A DNA stretch of 64,000 nucleotides, taken from contig CAZICZ010000010.1 of NCBI GenBank assembly GCA_964538025.1, forward strand, positions 1 through 64,000, in the 5' to 3' direction. Under the pieces are notes generated by a model. The model had not been told where the DNA came from. It made no database searches and worked only from the letters and a program-made list of their open reading frames with translations. The position numbers and the translations under genes were made by a program. The stretch is from UBA5078 sp964538025. GTDB lineage: Bacteria > Pseudomonadota > Gammaproteobacteria > Pseudomonadales > Pseudohongiellaceae. Of this stretch, positions 49,736-58,620 are shown piece by piece. Position 1 is the stretch's first letter, and each line of letters starts with the position of its first letter.

Positions 49736-51282
49736 CAGTCTGCCCTTTGCATCACGAGGGGGGGAGTGGTCCGCGGCGCACGGCGGGCATCGAGGAGTTG
49801 CTCGATGGCATAGCCTTGCGCCAGCAGGGTTTCATCAGTGAACGCGCCGCCCAGAATTTCCAGTCCGACGGGCAGCCCTTCCGGGGTAAAGCCAATCGGC
49901 AGGGCCAGTGCCGGCAGGCCACTGTTGGCACTGAGGCTGCAGTGGTTACCCGGCTGGTTCTCGCCGACCGGAACCGGCAGGGCGGCAATCGGGGGATAGG
50001 CCAGCACCGCGACATCGGCGGCTGCCATGGCCTCCTCGATGGCGGTCCGCAGGCGCAGGCGCGCGGCCAGTGCCGCCTCATAGGCCACCGGGTCCTGCTG
50101 GCCTTCTGCGCTGCGCGTCAGCACCGTGGCAACAGCAGGATCATACAGCCCGGTTGCCACAATCGCCTCCAGCGTCGTGGCCGCACCAAACTGCGCGAGG
50201 TAGGCATTCAGATCCTCCTCGAATTCCTGTCCGATCACGCCGGACGCGCTGATCAGTGCCCCCATGTCGGGAATCTCGACATCCACGATCACGGCGCCCG
50301 CCTCGGCCAGGCGGGCAAAGGCCTGTTCCAGCTGTGTCTGCACGGGGTCCTGGGCGTCCTCCACCCAGACGACCAGGCGCCCGATTCGCAGCCCCTGCAG
50401 TTGGGCACTGCCCAGGGCGCGACGGAACTGAGGCCGCGGTCGCGCCTGCATGGGCAGCGTCGCCTTGTCGTCGGCGTCATAGCCCGTGACGATGTCCAGC
50501 ACGGTGGCGAGATCGTCAATCGAGCGCGCCAGCGGCCCCGCCACGTCCTGCGTGCTGGCCAGTGGCATGATGCCGTGAATACTGGAAAAACCTTTGGTCG
50601 GACGCAGTCCCACGAGCGCATTGAAGGCGGCGGGAATACGGATGGATCCGCAGGTATCCGATCCCATGCCCACCGTGGCAAAACTGGCGGCAATCGCAGC
50701 CGCCGTGCCGCCACTGGACCCGCCGGGCACCCGACCGGGGTCGTAGGGGTTGCGCGTCTGCCCGCCCAGTGAGCTGATGGTGGTAATGCCGTAGGCGAAT
50801 TCGTGCAGGTTGGCCTTGCCGAGAATCACGGCGCCGGCCTCTCGCAACCGCCGCACCTGCGTGGCATCGGCATTGGGAATAAAGTCTGCCAGCGCACGGG
50901 ATCCCCCCGTGGTCGGCATGTCCGCCGTGCTGTAATTGTCTTTCAGAATTACGGGGATGCCGTGCAGCGGGCTGCGCGGTCCTGTGATGGCCCGCTCCGC
51001 ATCCAGCGCCGCTGCCTCTTCACGGGCACGCGGATTGAGCGTGATCATCGTGTTCAGGGCAGGGCCCTGATCGTCATAGGCGGCGATGCGGGCAAGCGAG
51101 GCGTCAACCAGAGCCACGGCCGAGGTCTCCCGTTTCCACAGCGCCAGCTGCAGTGTGCGGATATCCGCCTCGGCCACTTCGACCGGGGACTGAGCCGCCA
51201 CCGGCAGGGCCCACAGCAGGGCCAGCCCGAGACTCGCAGCGATTGCGCGGTGCGCGCTGGGGAAACGTGTCATGCGTTGCAT
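49735..51282 (-). CDS. Exported amidase of the amidase-signature family
   Basis: A 515-residue hydrolase with a Sec signal peptide (IAASLGLALLWALPVAAQ) and the Ser-Ser-Lys triad: K114 in GIPVILKDN, S189/S190 in PGGSSGGTAAA, and nucleophile S213 in GSDTCGSIRIPAA. The family cuts carboxylic amides; a signal peptide places it in the periplasm, which is less usual. GAGAAG precedes the ATG; the frame is open upstream without support. It overlaps speB by one base. It may supply arginine or agmatine-like precursors from amides, or work apart from the polyamine genes. Confidence 0.88.
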   Translation of the reverse strand: MQRMTRFPSAHRAIAASLGLALLWALPVAAQSPVEVAEADIRTLQLALWKRETSAVALVDASLARIAAYDDQGPALNTMITLNPRAREEAAALDAERAITGPRSPLHGIPVILKDNYSTADMPTTGGSRALADFIPNADATQVRRLREAGAVILGKANLHEFAYGITTISSLGGQTRNPYDPGRVPGGSSGGTAAAIAASFATVGMGSDTCGSIRIPAAFNALVGLRPTKGFSSIHGIMPLASTQDVAGPLARSIDDLATVLDIVTGYDADDKATLPMQARPRPQFRRALGSAQLQGLRIGRLVVWVEDAQDPVQTQLEQAFARLAEAGAVIVDVEIPDMGALISASGVIGQEFEEDLNAYLAQFGAATTLEAIVATGLYDPAVATVLTRSAEGQQDPVAYEAALAARLRLRTAIEEAMAAADVAVLAYPPIAALPVPVGENQPGNHCSLSANSGLPALALPIGFTPEGLPVGLEILGGAFTDETLLAQGYAIEQLLDARRAPRTTPPLVMQRAD

Positions 51283-51311
51283 AATGTCTTCTCGTTCATG
51301 TCGGGGGTGAC

Positions 51312-51881
51312 TCACGCGTCCCGGGTCACAGCCGCCAGAAATTCGCTGCTCATGAGCAACACGGCCACTTTCAGGTACTCCACCAGTTCGGCGTAGGCGT
51401 TCTCGTTGGACTCGTCTTCGTCCTGCGAAAATTCGTCGGAGAGGGACGTAATACTGACGATGTCCTTCAGGGCTTCCTCCGTCTCCGCGCTGAACTGCCC
51501 GATGCCCGCCTGGCCACTCGCGGTACCAAAGCCCACCAAAAAGCCCTGACACCAGCCCGCCAGCGCCCGCACGCGCTGCGTCATGTCGGTCTCATCATCG
51601 GGCAGGAAGAGTGTGTAGCGCGAATCGGCGCTCGCCATCTCCCGTTCGATAAACTGATACATGGCCAGCAAGGACTGTCGCGTGGGCTCGGCACAGTCGT
51701 CAGCATCTACGTGCTTGAGCACCAGCGAGATCATGCTGTCTGGCCGTATTTTCAGGCCGGTACACACGACTCCTGACAGCAATCCGTGAATCTCGGAGGG
51801 AGAGACATCGACGCCGAAGGCGAGCATCTGGTTGCAGCATTCCTCGTAATCCAGCGGCAGGGTTTCGTCCTCAATTCTCAT
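51312..51881 (-). CDS. UPF0149 (YgfB/YecA-type) protein
   Basis: A 189-residue, mostly helical protein of UPF0149. The block LDYEECCNQMLAFGVDVSPSEIHGLLSGVVCTG and the tail SISSLSDEFSQDEDESNENAYAELVEYLKVAVLLM-like C-terminus fit the YgfB family. YgfB has been implicated in regulation in Pseudomonas, but its molecular role is not fixed. AAGGAG precedes the ATG. It overlaps the CvfB-like gene by 11 bases and is 29 bases ahead of the amidase gene. Confidence 0.82.
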   Translation of the reverse strand: MRIEDETLPLDYEECCNQMLAFGVDVSPSEIHGLLSGVVCTGLKIRPDSMISLVLKHVDADDCAEPTRQSLLAMYQFIEREMASADSRYTLFLPDDETDMTQRVRALAGWCQGFLVGFGTASGQAGIGQFSAETEEALKDIVSITSLSDEFSQDEDESNENAYAELVEYLKVAVLLMSSEFLAAVTRDA

Positions 51882-52764
51882 GGAGTCTCCTTCTTCTTGG
51901 GGGGCGCTGCCGGCCCATCTGCCAGGGCGAGGGCGGCGCGAGAGCAATGTGGTCGGGATGAATCACGATTCGGCCCTGTTTGAGCAGGCCTCCCAGTGCC
52001 TTCTTGTAATTGCCTTTGCTCACCTTGTAGGCAGCGTAGATATCCTCGGGCGGGCTGTGATCGCACAGGGAGGAACGTCCTCCTTCGGCGCTCAGCCGGG
52101 CCAGAATCCGCTCCCCGAGCTCATCGCGCACCTCCTGCCCCTGCCGCTGCAGGCACAGATCGAGGCGACCGTCCTCACGCACCCGCCGCACAAAACCCTT
52201 CAGCTTTTGCCCGATTTTCAGCGGTTGGAGCACTTCGGTTTTGTAGATCAGGCCCAGATGGGTCTGGTTGACCACCGCCTTGTAGCCCATGTCGGTGCGG
52301 GCACTGATCAGCAGGTCCACCGGCTGCATTTCGGTAAACGCACTGCCGTCCTCGCTCAGCCAGCGGTCGAGCCGTGACGTGGCGACAAGCCGGCCACTGG
52401 GCTTGTCGAGATACACGTAGACAACATAGGCATTGCCCTCGCGCATCGGCACCCGCTGCTCGTTGAAGGGCACCAGCAGATCCTTGGGCAGGCCCCAGTC
52501 GAGAAACGCCCCGGCGTGGTTCACCTGCACGACGCGCAGGGACACGCACTGCCCGACCTGTGCACGCGGGCGACGGGTGGTGGCAATGGGACGGTCCTCG
52601 GAATCCAGATACGCAAACACCTCCAGCGTGTCGCCCACAGCCGCTCCGGCGGGCACTTCCAGTCGGGGCAGGAGGATCTCGCCCAGACGCCCCCCGTCCA
52701 GGTACACCCCAAAGGGCACCTGCCGGACAATCGTCAGCGCACAGGGTTTGCCGAGTTCGGCCAT
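51871..52764 (-). CDS. CvfB-like S1-domain RNA-binding protein
   Basis: A 297-residue protein with three S1-like modules (VPFGVYLDGG, VNHAGAFLDWGLPKDLLVPF, YKAVVNQTHLGLIYKTEV) and a C-terminal winged helix (PPEDIYAAYKVSKGNYKKALGGLLKQGRIVI), the order seen in CvfB/YitL. It ends in an Arg-rich tail. Two ATGs six bases apart occur; the second is chosen because GGAGG is six bases ahead of it. It heads the unit YgfB-amidase-speB-speA. CvfB affects virulence gene expression in Gram-positive bacteria; here it is probably a post-transcriptional factor. Confidence 0.83.
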   Translation of the reverse strand: MAELGKPCALTIVRQVPFGVYLDGGRLGEILLPRLEVPAGAAVGDTLEVFAYLDSEDRPIATTRRPRAQVGQCVSLRVVQVNHAGAFLDWGLPKDLLVPFNEQRVPMREGNAYVVYVYLDKPSGRLVATSRLDRWLSEDGSAFTEMQPVDLLISARTDMGYKAVVNQTHLGLIYKTEVLQPLKIGQKLKGFVRRVREDGRLDLCLQRQGQEVRDELGERILARLSAEGGRSSLCDHSPPEDIYAAYKVSKGNYKKALGGLLKQGRIVIHPDHIALAPPSPWQMGRQRPPRRRRLHEN

Positions 52765-52785
52765 CGTCATCCTCCAGAAAATGAA

Positions 52786-52817
52786 AATGCCCGACGGTGA
52801 TCGCACCGACGGGCATT
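52786..52817 (-). terminator. Intrinsic terminator of receptor paralogue 2
   Basis: On the minus strand AATGCCCG and CGGGCATT pair, then CGGTG and CACCG, with one A-A mismatch and loop CGAT, followed by TTTTC ATTTTC. It is 44 bases after the stop of the receptor gene and before the CvfB-like start. Confidence 0.75.
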
Positions 52818-52861
52818 GAATTGTGGCAGATTGCGCCTGCCACTGTCAGCTCGCGCGCCTC

Positions 52862-55048
52862 TTAGAAGGTGCCGCGAATCTTGATGGCGTACTTGATGCC
52901 GGTATCACTGCACGAGTTCTCAATCTCGTTCAGATTGCCGGTGGCGATGGTGCCGCCCACATAACGGTAGCGCTCGCGGCAACGCTCACCCTTGAGCAGG
53001 TTCATCGTCTCGAAGCGGTAGGTCAGCCCCATGAAACCGACCGTCTCAACGAAGGTGGTCATGAAGTCGCCGCTGTTGTAGTCCTCCCACTTGTCCACGT
53101 CGAAGGCCTTGCGGTTGTCCTTGAAGCCGTGGTTGTAGTTGAAGCCGTAGTTCAGGCTCATGCCGGAGAGGTCATGCCGGTATCCCAGACGGAAGCTGCC
53201 GCGGCCAGCCTGACGCAGGCGACGGTCGATGCCGAGGAAGGGGTCCTTCACGCTGGAGTCCTCCACCTGCACGCCGGAGGTCACCAGCATGCCGGGCGCA
53301 CCGAGGAAGCCCAGGCGCAGGCTCGCGTCGAGGTTGATGCCGTAGCGCTCGCCGTCCCCGATATTGCCGTTAGCGGACTGGATGGTCGTGCGGGTGGACA
53401 CGTCCACTTTGTCGATCACATCCGTCAGGTCGTGGTAGAACACCTTGGTGCTCAGCACGCCGCCGTCGTTGGGCAGGCGGTATTCCAGATTCGCCTCATA
53501 GCGCAGGGACTGTTCCTGCACCAGCTGCGGGTTGCCGGCCAGCGCATTCTGATCGTCGTCGCCGCCGGCAATGCTGGCGGTGAAATCCGCAAAGCTCAGC
53601 TGGGCCACGTCCTTCTCGATGGAGGCACGGAACTGGATGCTCGGGGTGATATCGAAACGGTAGTCCACCTTGGGACGCACGAAGTCAAAATCACGCTTGT
53701 TGTACACATCCCCGGTCTGCTTGATGGTGGAGGTTTCATACAGCAGCGTGCTTTCAAGGCTCATGCGATCGTTGATCTGCCAGTTATGCACCACGAAGTT
53801 CTCGTAGCGGATTTCTTCCACCAGCGCGTCGGTGTCGCTGGACTTGGCCAGCCCGCCGAACAGCGGTGACAGCGGTTTGGTGGTGCTGGGAAGCCCCAGC
53901 TGCAGCTGCGCATCGAGGATGGTCTGGGCACGCTCGACGCCCACTTCCAGGTCCTGCGTGTCGCTGAGGCTGAAGGAGTAGCTGGAGCGGACAATGCGCT
54001 CCTTCTTCAGGCTCTGGTTGGCCAGATACAGGAACTTGTCCCAGCCACCGGCAGCGTTCTGGCGATAGGCGTCACGGGCGCTGTCCTCGTCCTGCTCGTT
54101 CACGATGAACAGGGTCTTGAAGCGGCTGCCGCCCACGAAGGTGTGCTCGTAGTCACCGCCCACTTCCCAGGAGCTGTTGTTGCCGGGGATGTTGTCGTGT
54201 TCGATGGTCTGCTTGTTGCCGGCACGCAGATTCGTGATGATGCGGTCCGCCGTGGAGGGCGGGTCGGCATTGGCGATCTGGAAATTGAAATTCACACGAT
54301 CAGCCTGCCCGATGTCATACCCGAAATTGCTGGTGAAGGTCTTGGTGTTCTGGTCGCGGTATTCGCGGCGAATCACCGTGTCATTTGCCGACCCGTCGGC
54401 CAGGATGCTTTTCTCGAATCCGTCACGAAACTCGTAACGCGGTTCCGCCTGCAGGCTCAGCAGGTAATTGAACGCCCCGCGCTGGCCTGTCAGGGTGACA
54501 GAACCGCCCGGGTCCAGAGTCCCGTCGTGATAGCGGTCGGCGTTGAATTCGGCGGCAATGCTGGAGCGGGATTCGGCTTCCAGCAGCACGATGTTGATGA
54601 CCTGCGCGCCGCCGCGCACATCCAGCCCGCCGGAGGTGCCGCGAATAATCTCGATGTATTGCACCTGGTTTGCCGGAATGCGGCTCAGCTGGCTGTTGCC
54701 TTCGTTTTCCTTTCCTGCAATGCGTCGTCCGTTGATCAGAATCTGATCACCTCCCGCCCCCAGACCACGACGGTTCGCGCCGCCGGAGCTGCCGGGGCCT
54801 CCCCCACCGCCACCGCCGCCCATGGCCTGATTGATGCCGGGGATACGGTTGAGCATGTCATTGACGGAATAGGGTTCGTACTGCGCAAAGAATTCGGCGG
54901 GGTAGGTGACGGTGGACTGGATGTCCGTCCCGGCCTGGTCCTGCGCTGACGCCGCGCTTGCCAGCAACACAGCAGTGGCGGCAAGTGTCAGGCTGACCTG
55001 GCGCGGAGAGAAGGCCGGCAGGCGGCCGCCAAAAAAGCGAAAACTCAT
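52862..55048 (-). CDS. TonB-dependent receptor-like outer-membrane protein (paralogue 2)
   Basis: A 728-residue receptor with signal peptide (VSLTLAATAVLLASAASAQ), plug domain (YEPYSVNDMLNRIPGINQAM, GLGAGGDQILINGRRIAGK, YIEIIRGTSGGLDVRGGAQVINIVL) and a barrel ending CSDTGIKYAIKIRGTF. It shares organisation and many blocks with the receptor at 40.5 kb but has an extra Gly-rich insertion of eight Gly before the plug loop. GGAG precedes the ATG. Upstream lie a hairpin with T-run and a 24-base palindrome. The ligand is unknown. Confidence 0.86.
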   Translation of the reverse strand: MSFRFFGGRLPAFSPRQVSLTLAATAVLLASAASAQDQAGTDIQSTVTYPAEFFAQYEPYSVNDMLNRIPGINQAMGGGGGGGGPGSSGGANRRGLGAGGDQILINGRRIAGKENEGNSQLSRIPANQVQYIEIIRGTSGGLDVRGGAQVINIVLLEAESRSSIAAEFNADRYHDGTLDPGGSVTLTGQRGAFNYLLSLQAEPRYEFRDGFEKSILADGSANDTVIRREYRDQNTKTFTSNFGYDIGQADRVNFNFQIANADPPSTADRIITNLRAGNKQTIEHDNIPGNNSSWEVGGDYEHTFVGGSRFKTLFIVNEQDEDSARDAYRQNAAGGWDKFLYLANQSLKKERIVRSSYSFSLSDTQDLEVGVERAQTILDAQLQLGLPSTTKPLSPLFGGLAKSSDTDALVEEIRYENFVVHNWQINDRMSLESTLLYETSTIKQTGDVYNKRDFDFVRPKVDYRFDITPSIQFRASIEKDVAQLSFADFTASIAGGDDDQNALAGNPQLVQEQSLRYEANLEYRLPNDGGVLSTKVFYHDLTDVIDKVDVSTRTTIQSANGNIGDGERYGINLDASLRLGFLGAPGMLVTSGVQVEDSSVKDPFLGIDRRLRQAGRGSFRLGYRHDLSGMSLNYGFNYNHGFKDNRKAFDVDKWEDYNSGDFMTTFVETVGFMGLTYRFETMNLLKGERCRERYRYVGGTIATGNLNEIENSCSDTGIKYAIKIRGTF

Positions 55049-55062
55049 AAGTCAGGCTCCAG

Positions 55063-55092
55063 AAATAAAAAACGGGCGCCTCATGGGGCGCC
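55063..55092 (-). promoter_or_regulatory. Hairpin followed by T-run in the leader of receptor paralogue 2
   Basis: On the minus strand GGCGCC (55087-55092) and GGCGCC (55075-55080) form a stem followed by CG and a run of six Ts. It is terminator-like and lies between the FAH-type gene and the receptor, 27 bases before the ATG. It may end upstream transcripts or act as an attenuator. Confidence 0.55.
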
Positions 55093-55172
55093 TTCGCATG
55101 TTTAGCAGGAAATGAACGGGGTGCGAGTATGCACAGAATTCGTGCTTTCAAAAACACCTAAGTCGCGGGATT

Positions 55173-55196
55173 CTGTGACATTTTGTAATGTCACAG
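55173..55196. promoter_or_regulatory. 24-base palindrome upstream of receptor paralogue 2
   Basis: Ten-base arms CTGTGACATT (55173-55182) and AATGTCACAG (55187-55196) around TTGT. There is no T-run, so it is not a clear terminator. It lies 125 bases before the receptor ATG and just past the FAH stop. A dimeric regulator site is the best guess; the spacing does not match CRP. Confidence 0.5.
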
Positions 55197-55214
55197 CCCC
55201 CGCTGATGCCTCGC

Positions 55215-56138
55215 TTAACGGGGGGCGACGATGGTCTGACGCTGAAACTCGAGACCTTCAATCCCCAGGCGCACAACATCGCCCGGTTTGAGGTATTGCG
55301 GGGGAACCATGCCATCGCCGACCCCGGACGGCGTGCCGGTGAAAATGATGTCGCCCGGATAGAGCGTCATGAACTGGCTTAAATGGCTCACGATCTGGGC
55401 CACGCCGAACACCATGTCCGCCGTATTGCCCTGCTGTCGCATCTCGCCGTTGACCTCCGACCAGATGGACAGGTTCTGTGGGTCCTTGATCAGGTCGCGG
55501 GAGACCAGATAGGGACCGACGGGGGCAAAGGTGTCAGCGCTCTTGCCCTTGGTGAACTGGCCCCCGCGCTCGCGCTGGAAGGCCCGCTCGGACACATCGT
55601 GCCCCACGGTATAGCCCGCAATGTAGTCCCACACCTCGTCCTCGGAGATGTACTGGGCGCGCTTGCCAATAACCACCACCAGCTCGGACTCGTAATCGAG
55701 CTTGTTGCCATTGCGAGGCTGGATGACGTCATCGAAGGGGCCGGTCAGCGCCGAATTGGCCTTCATGAAAAGCAGGGGCTCGGTGGGCAGCTCAACCTGC
55801 ATTTCGGCGGCATGGTTCACGTAATTGAAGCCAATGGCCATCATCTTGCCGATGCCCGTCAGGGGCACGCCCAACCGGGGATTTCCCTCTACGACCGGCA
55901 ACTGCGCCAGCGGAATTGCTGCGAGGGCGGCCATGCCTTCGTCGGACAGCACCTCGGGGGTGATGTCGGCAATATGCCCCGACAGATCATGAATGCGCCC
56001 CTGGGCGTCCACGAGTCCCGGTTTTTCGGCACCGGCGGGGCCATAGCGGACAAGTTTGAGTTCGGCGGCCGTGGCCAGTGTGCTCAGGGAGACCAGCGTC
56101 AGCGCGGTCAGGAGGCGGGCAAGGGAAGCGATGGGCAT
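55215..56138 (-). CDS. Exported fumarylacetoacetase-fold protein
   Basis: A 307-residue protein of the FAH superfamily with a Sec signal peptide (LLTALTLVSLSTLATA). The core has the metal-site block IGFNYVNHAAEMQVELPTEP, LDYESELVVVIGK with its Glu ligands, and the C-terminal GDIIFTGTPSGVGDGMVPP. Members hydrolyse or decarboxylate 2-oxo acids, for example in aromatic degradation. A signal peptide is unusual for the fold. The receptor gene follows on the same strand, so an extracytoplasmic catabolic link is possible but unproved. Confidence 0.86.
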   Translation of the reverse strand: MPIASLARLLTALTLVSLSTLATAAELKLVRYGPAGAEKPGLVDAQGRIHDLSGHIADITPEVLSDEGMAALAAIPLAQLPVVEGNPRLGVPLTGIGKMMAIGFNYVNHAAEMQVELPTEPLLFMKANSALTGPFDDVIQPRNGNKLDYESELVVVIGKRAQYISEDEVWDYIAGYTVGHDVSERAFQRERGGQFTKGKSADTFAPVGPYLVSRDLIKDPQNLSIWSEVNGEMRQQGNTADMVFGVAQIVSHLSQFMTLYPGDIIFTGTPSGVGDGMVPPQYLKPGDVVRLGIEGLEFQRQTIVAPR

Positions 56139-56231
56139 GGAGAACCTCGTCTTGTTATCAGTGTCGTGAGGAAAGCAGTGCGGGGGCGAGTGTAGCCAAA
56201 AGCTCCCGCGTTGTCTTGCGCAGCGCCGCGT

Positions 56232-57452
56232 TCACGCCTTCGCTGTTGCCGGCGCAGGACGTGCGGCGATCAGGAACACGATCATCGCCAGTGCCGTCAG
56301 CAGCGCTGCCAGGGCAAAGGGTGCGCCGGGAAAATACGGCTGGGCCTGTTCGCCGCTGAACGCCGCAAACACGCCGGTCATCAGCGGGGGCGACACAATG
56401 GAGGTCAGACTGGACATGCTCGCCACACCGCCCTGCAATTCCCCCTGCGCATTGGCCGGAATTTGCCCCGACATGATGCCGTTGATCGACGGCATGGCGA
56501 AGCCCTGCAGGGCGCCGGGAATCATGAACAGGTACAGCATGGCGCCACTGCTGGCAAAGGCGTAGCCGATGAAGGACAGGAGGCAGAAGACGAAGCCCGT
56601 CAGAGCCGCCTTGTATTGCCCGATGCGCGGAATGACTTTTCGCAGCAAATAGGCCTGCGTGAAGATCATGAGGGTGCCCACGAAGGCGAAGGAATAGCCA
56701 ATCTGGCGCTCACTCCAGTCAAAGCGCTCGATGGTGAAATAGGTCCAGGTGCTGGGCAGCGCATGGTGCCCCATCATGAACAGGAAGTAGGCCAGCAGCA
56801 GCCCGATCACCAGCGGGTAGCGGCGCAGGGACAGCAAGGTGCCCAGCGGGTTTGCCCGCCGCCACTGAAAAGAACGGCGCGCCTCGGGCGGCAGCGTCTC
56901 GGGCATCACGAAGAACCCGAAGATCATATTCCCGAAGGCCAACAGCGCTGCGACAACAAAGGGCAGGCGCGGCGACACCTCGCCCACCATGCCCCCGATG
57001 ACAGGCCCCAGGACAAAACCCAGACCAAAGGCCGCGCCCACCAAGCCGAAGGTCTGCGTGCGTTTCTCCGCCGGCGTGGAATCCGCGATCACGGCGTAGC
57101 AGGTGCTGTAGGTGGATGCCGCGATGCCGGCGATCAAGCGGCCGATGAACAGCCACACGAGACTGGGTGCCCAGGCCATGATCAGGTAATCGATGCCGAG
57201 CAGTAGCAGCGTCAGCAGCAGCACCGGGCGCCGCCCGAAGCGGTCGGAAATATTGCCCATGACTGGCGAGAAGAAGAACTGCATCAGCGCATAGACCATC
57301 ATCAGCGCGCCGCCATAGCGGGCCGACTCCGCGAGGCTCTGGCCGGAGACGCCCATGATCAGCTGAGGCATGACGGGCAGAATGATGCCGAAGCCGATGG
57401 AATCGATCAGCAGCGTGACGAAAACAAACGTGATGGTGTATTTGTGGGACAT
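56232..57452 (-). CDS. MFS transporter of the TetA (TCR) type
   Basis: A 406-residue major-facilitator protein with 12 predicted helices. The motif-A-like GNISDRFGRRPVLL follows helix 2, and GRLIAGIAASTYSTCYAVIADSTPAEKRTQTFGLVGAAFGLGFVLGP is the antiporter motif C region, typical of TetA-like drug or metabolite exporters. GAAGG precedes the ATG and upstream ORF extension is not supported. It is divergent from the DUF2058 gene and followed by the FAH-type gene 93 bases on. Real tetracycline resistance cannot be concluded. Confidence 0.88.
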   Translation of the reverse strand: MSHKYTITFVFVTLLIDSIGFGIILPVMPQLIMGVSGQSLAESARYGGALMMVYALMQFFFSPVMGNISDRFGRRPVLLLTLLLLGIDYLIMAWAPSLVWLFIGRLIAGIAASTYSTCYAVIADSTPAEKRTQTFGLVGAAFGLGFVLGPVIGGMVGEVSPRLPFVVAALLAFGNMIFGFFVMPETLPPEARRSFQWRRANPLGTLLSLRRYPLVIGLLLAYFLFMMGHHALPSTWTYFTIERFDWSERQIGYSFAFVGTLMIFTQAYLLRKVIPRIGQYKAALTGFVFCLLSFIGYAFASSGAMLYLFMIPGALQGFAMPSINGIMSGQIPANAQGELQGGVASMSSLTSIVSPPLMTGVFAAFSGEQAQPYFPGAPFALAALLTALAMIVFLIAARPAPATAKA

Positions 57453-57596
57453 GACTGAGCGCCTTCTCCTTCCGTGAGGCGCTGCGCCCCGGGCGGCAAA
57501 CGCTAACGGATGCGCCGCGCCGTGGCAAGCCATCACAATTGCTTTCAACTCCGCTTGCTGGGATGATGACGCCCGGTGTCGTCATGGGAGCAAAAA

Positions 57597-58145
57597 GTGG
57601 CAAAGTCCCTTCAAGAACAACTACTTAAGGCTGGCCTGATTCAGCAGAAGCAACTGCAGAAGAGTCAGAGCGAAAAACGCAAACAACAGCGCGTGCAGCA
57701 ACACAGCAAGGCCGGCGTGGTGGACGACAGCAAGGAAGCGGCGCGGCTGGCACTGGCCGAGAAAGCGGAACGCGACCGCGCCCTCGCCCGTGTCCAGAAC
57801 GAGGCCCAGCAGGCCAAGGCGATTGCGGCCCAGATTCGCCAGATCATCACCATGAACCGGCTGCCCAGGAATCAGGGCGACGTGCCCTATCACTTTGTGG
57901 ACAACACGAAAATAAAAACGCTGTATGTCGATACCGCCACCGTGAACTTCCTCAGCCGTGGCCAGCTCGCCATTGTCCGGCTCGACGGCCACTACGAACT
58001 GGTGCCGCAGGCCGCTGCCGTGAAAATCCAGGCACGGGATGCCGCGTCGGTGATTGTGTGCAATGACAGACAGGCACCCACGGCGGGCGAAACGGAAGAC
58101 GATCCCTATGCCGCGTTCACCGTGCCCGACGATTTGATGTGGTAA
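57597..58145 (+). CDS. DUF2058-family protein (YaiL-like)
   Basis: A 182-residue, strongly basic, helical protein. AKSLQEQLLKAGLIQQKQLQKSQSEKRKQQ is the diagnostic N-terminus of DUF2058, followed by a coiled coil and a C-terminal YHFVDNTKIKTLYVD segment. Family members are nucleoprotein-like with unsettled function. The start chosen is GTG, with GGGAG six bases ahead; another GTG lies seven codons upstream. It heads a cluster with a DoxX-like gene and yaeQ. Confidence 0.85.
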   Translation: MAKSLQEQLLKAGLIQQKQLQKSQSEKRKQQRVQQHSKAGVVDDSKEAARLALAEKAERDRALARVQNEAQQAKAIAAQIRQIITMNRLPRNQGDVPYHFVDNTKIKTLYVDTATVNFLSRGQLAIVRLDGHYELVPQAAAVKIQARDAASVIVCNDRQAPTAGETEDDPYAAFTVPDDLMW

Positions 58146-58182
58146 GCCTTTCCCTCCCTCCCCGTTCACACAGGATATGATC

Positions 58183-58620
58183 ATGATGCAATCACTTCGC
58201 TCGCTCTGCCCCCTCGCTGGCCGCACGATCCTGGGCCTGTATTTCGTTCTGCCCGGCGCCCTGCTGAAGATTCTCGATCCGGCGGGCACCTCCGAGTACA
58301 TGGCGGCCCACGGCATGGTCATGATCCCGCTTTTTCTGGGCCTAACCATCGCCCTGCAACTGGGCGGCGGCCTGTCACTGATCCTGGGCTACCGGGCCTC
58401 GCTCTCGGCCTTTCTGCTCGCCGGCCTGACGCTGGTGATCAGTCTGGTCATGCACGATTTCTGGTCGGTGGAAGACGCCCTGCAACGCGCGCACGAGACG
58501 CAGAATTTCGTGAAGAACCTCGGCATCATGGGCGGGCTTCTGGCCATTGCCGGGCTCGGCGCCGGCCCCTACAGCCTCGACGCGCGACACGCGCAGAGCA
58601 GTCACCTCCATGGCCAGTAA
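58183..58620 (+). CDS. Second DoxX-like membrane protein
   Basis: A 145-residue membrane protein with four helices; PLAGRTILGLYFVLPGALLKILDP and the block MVMIPLFLGLTIALQLGGGLSLILGYR fit the DoxX/DoxD group and differ from the DoxX near 46.3 kb. Three ATGs occur close together; the second is chosen because AGGA lies seven bases ahead. It lies 37 bases after the DUF2058 gene and its last 11 bases overlap yaeQ. Confidence 0.82.
   Translation: MMQSLRSLCPLAGRTILGLYFVLPGALLKILDPAGTSEYMAAHGMVMIPLFLGLTIALQLGGGLSLILGYRASLSAFLLAGLTLVISLVMHDFWSVEDALQRAHETQNFVKNLGIMGGLLAIAGLGAGPYSLDARHAQSSHLHGQ

Noticed and set aside
55173..55196. CRP site before the second receptor
   Set aside because: TGTGA and TCACA are present, but 12 bases apart rather than six.
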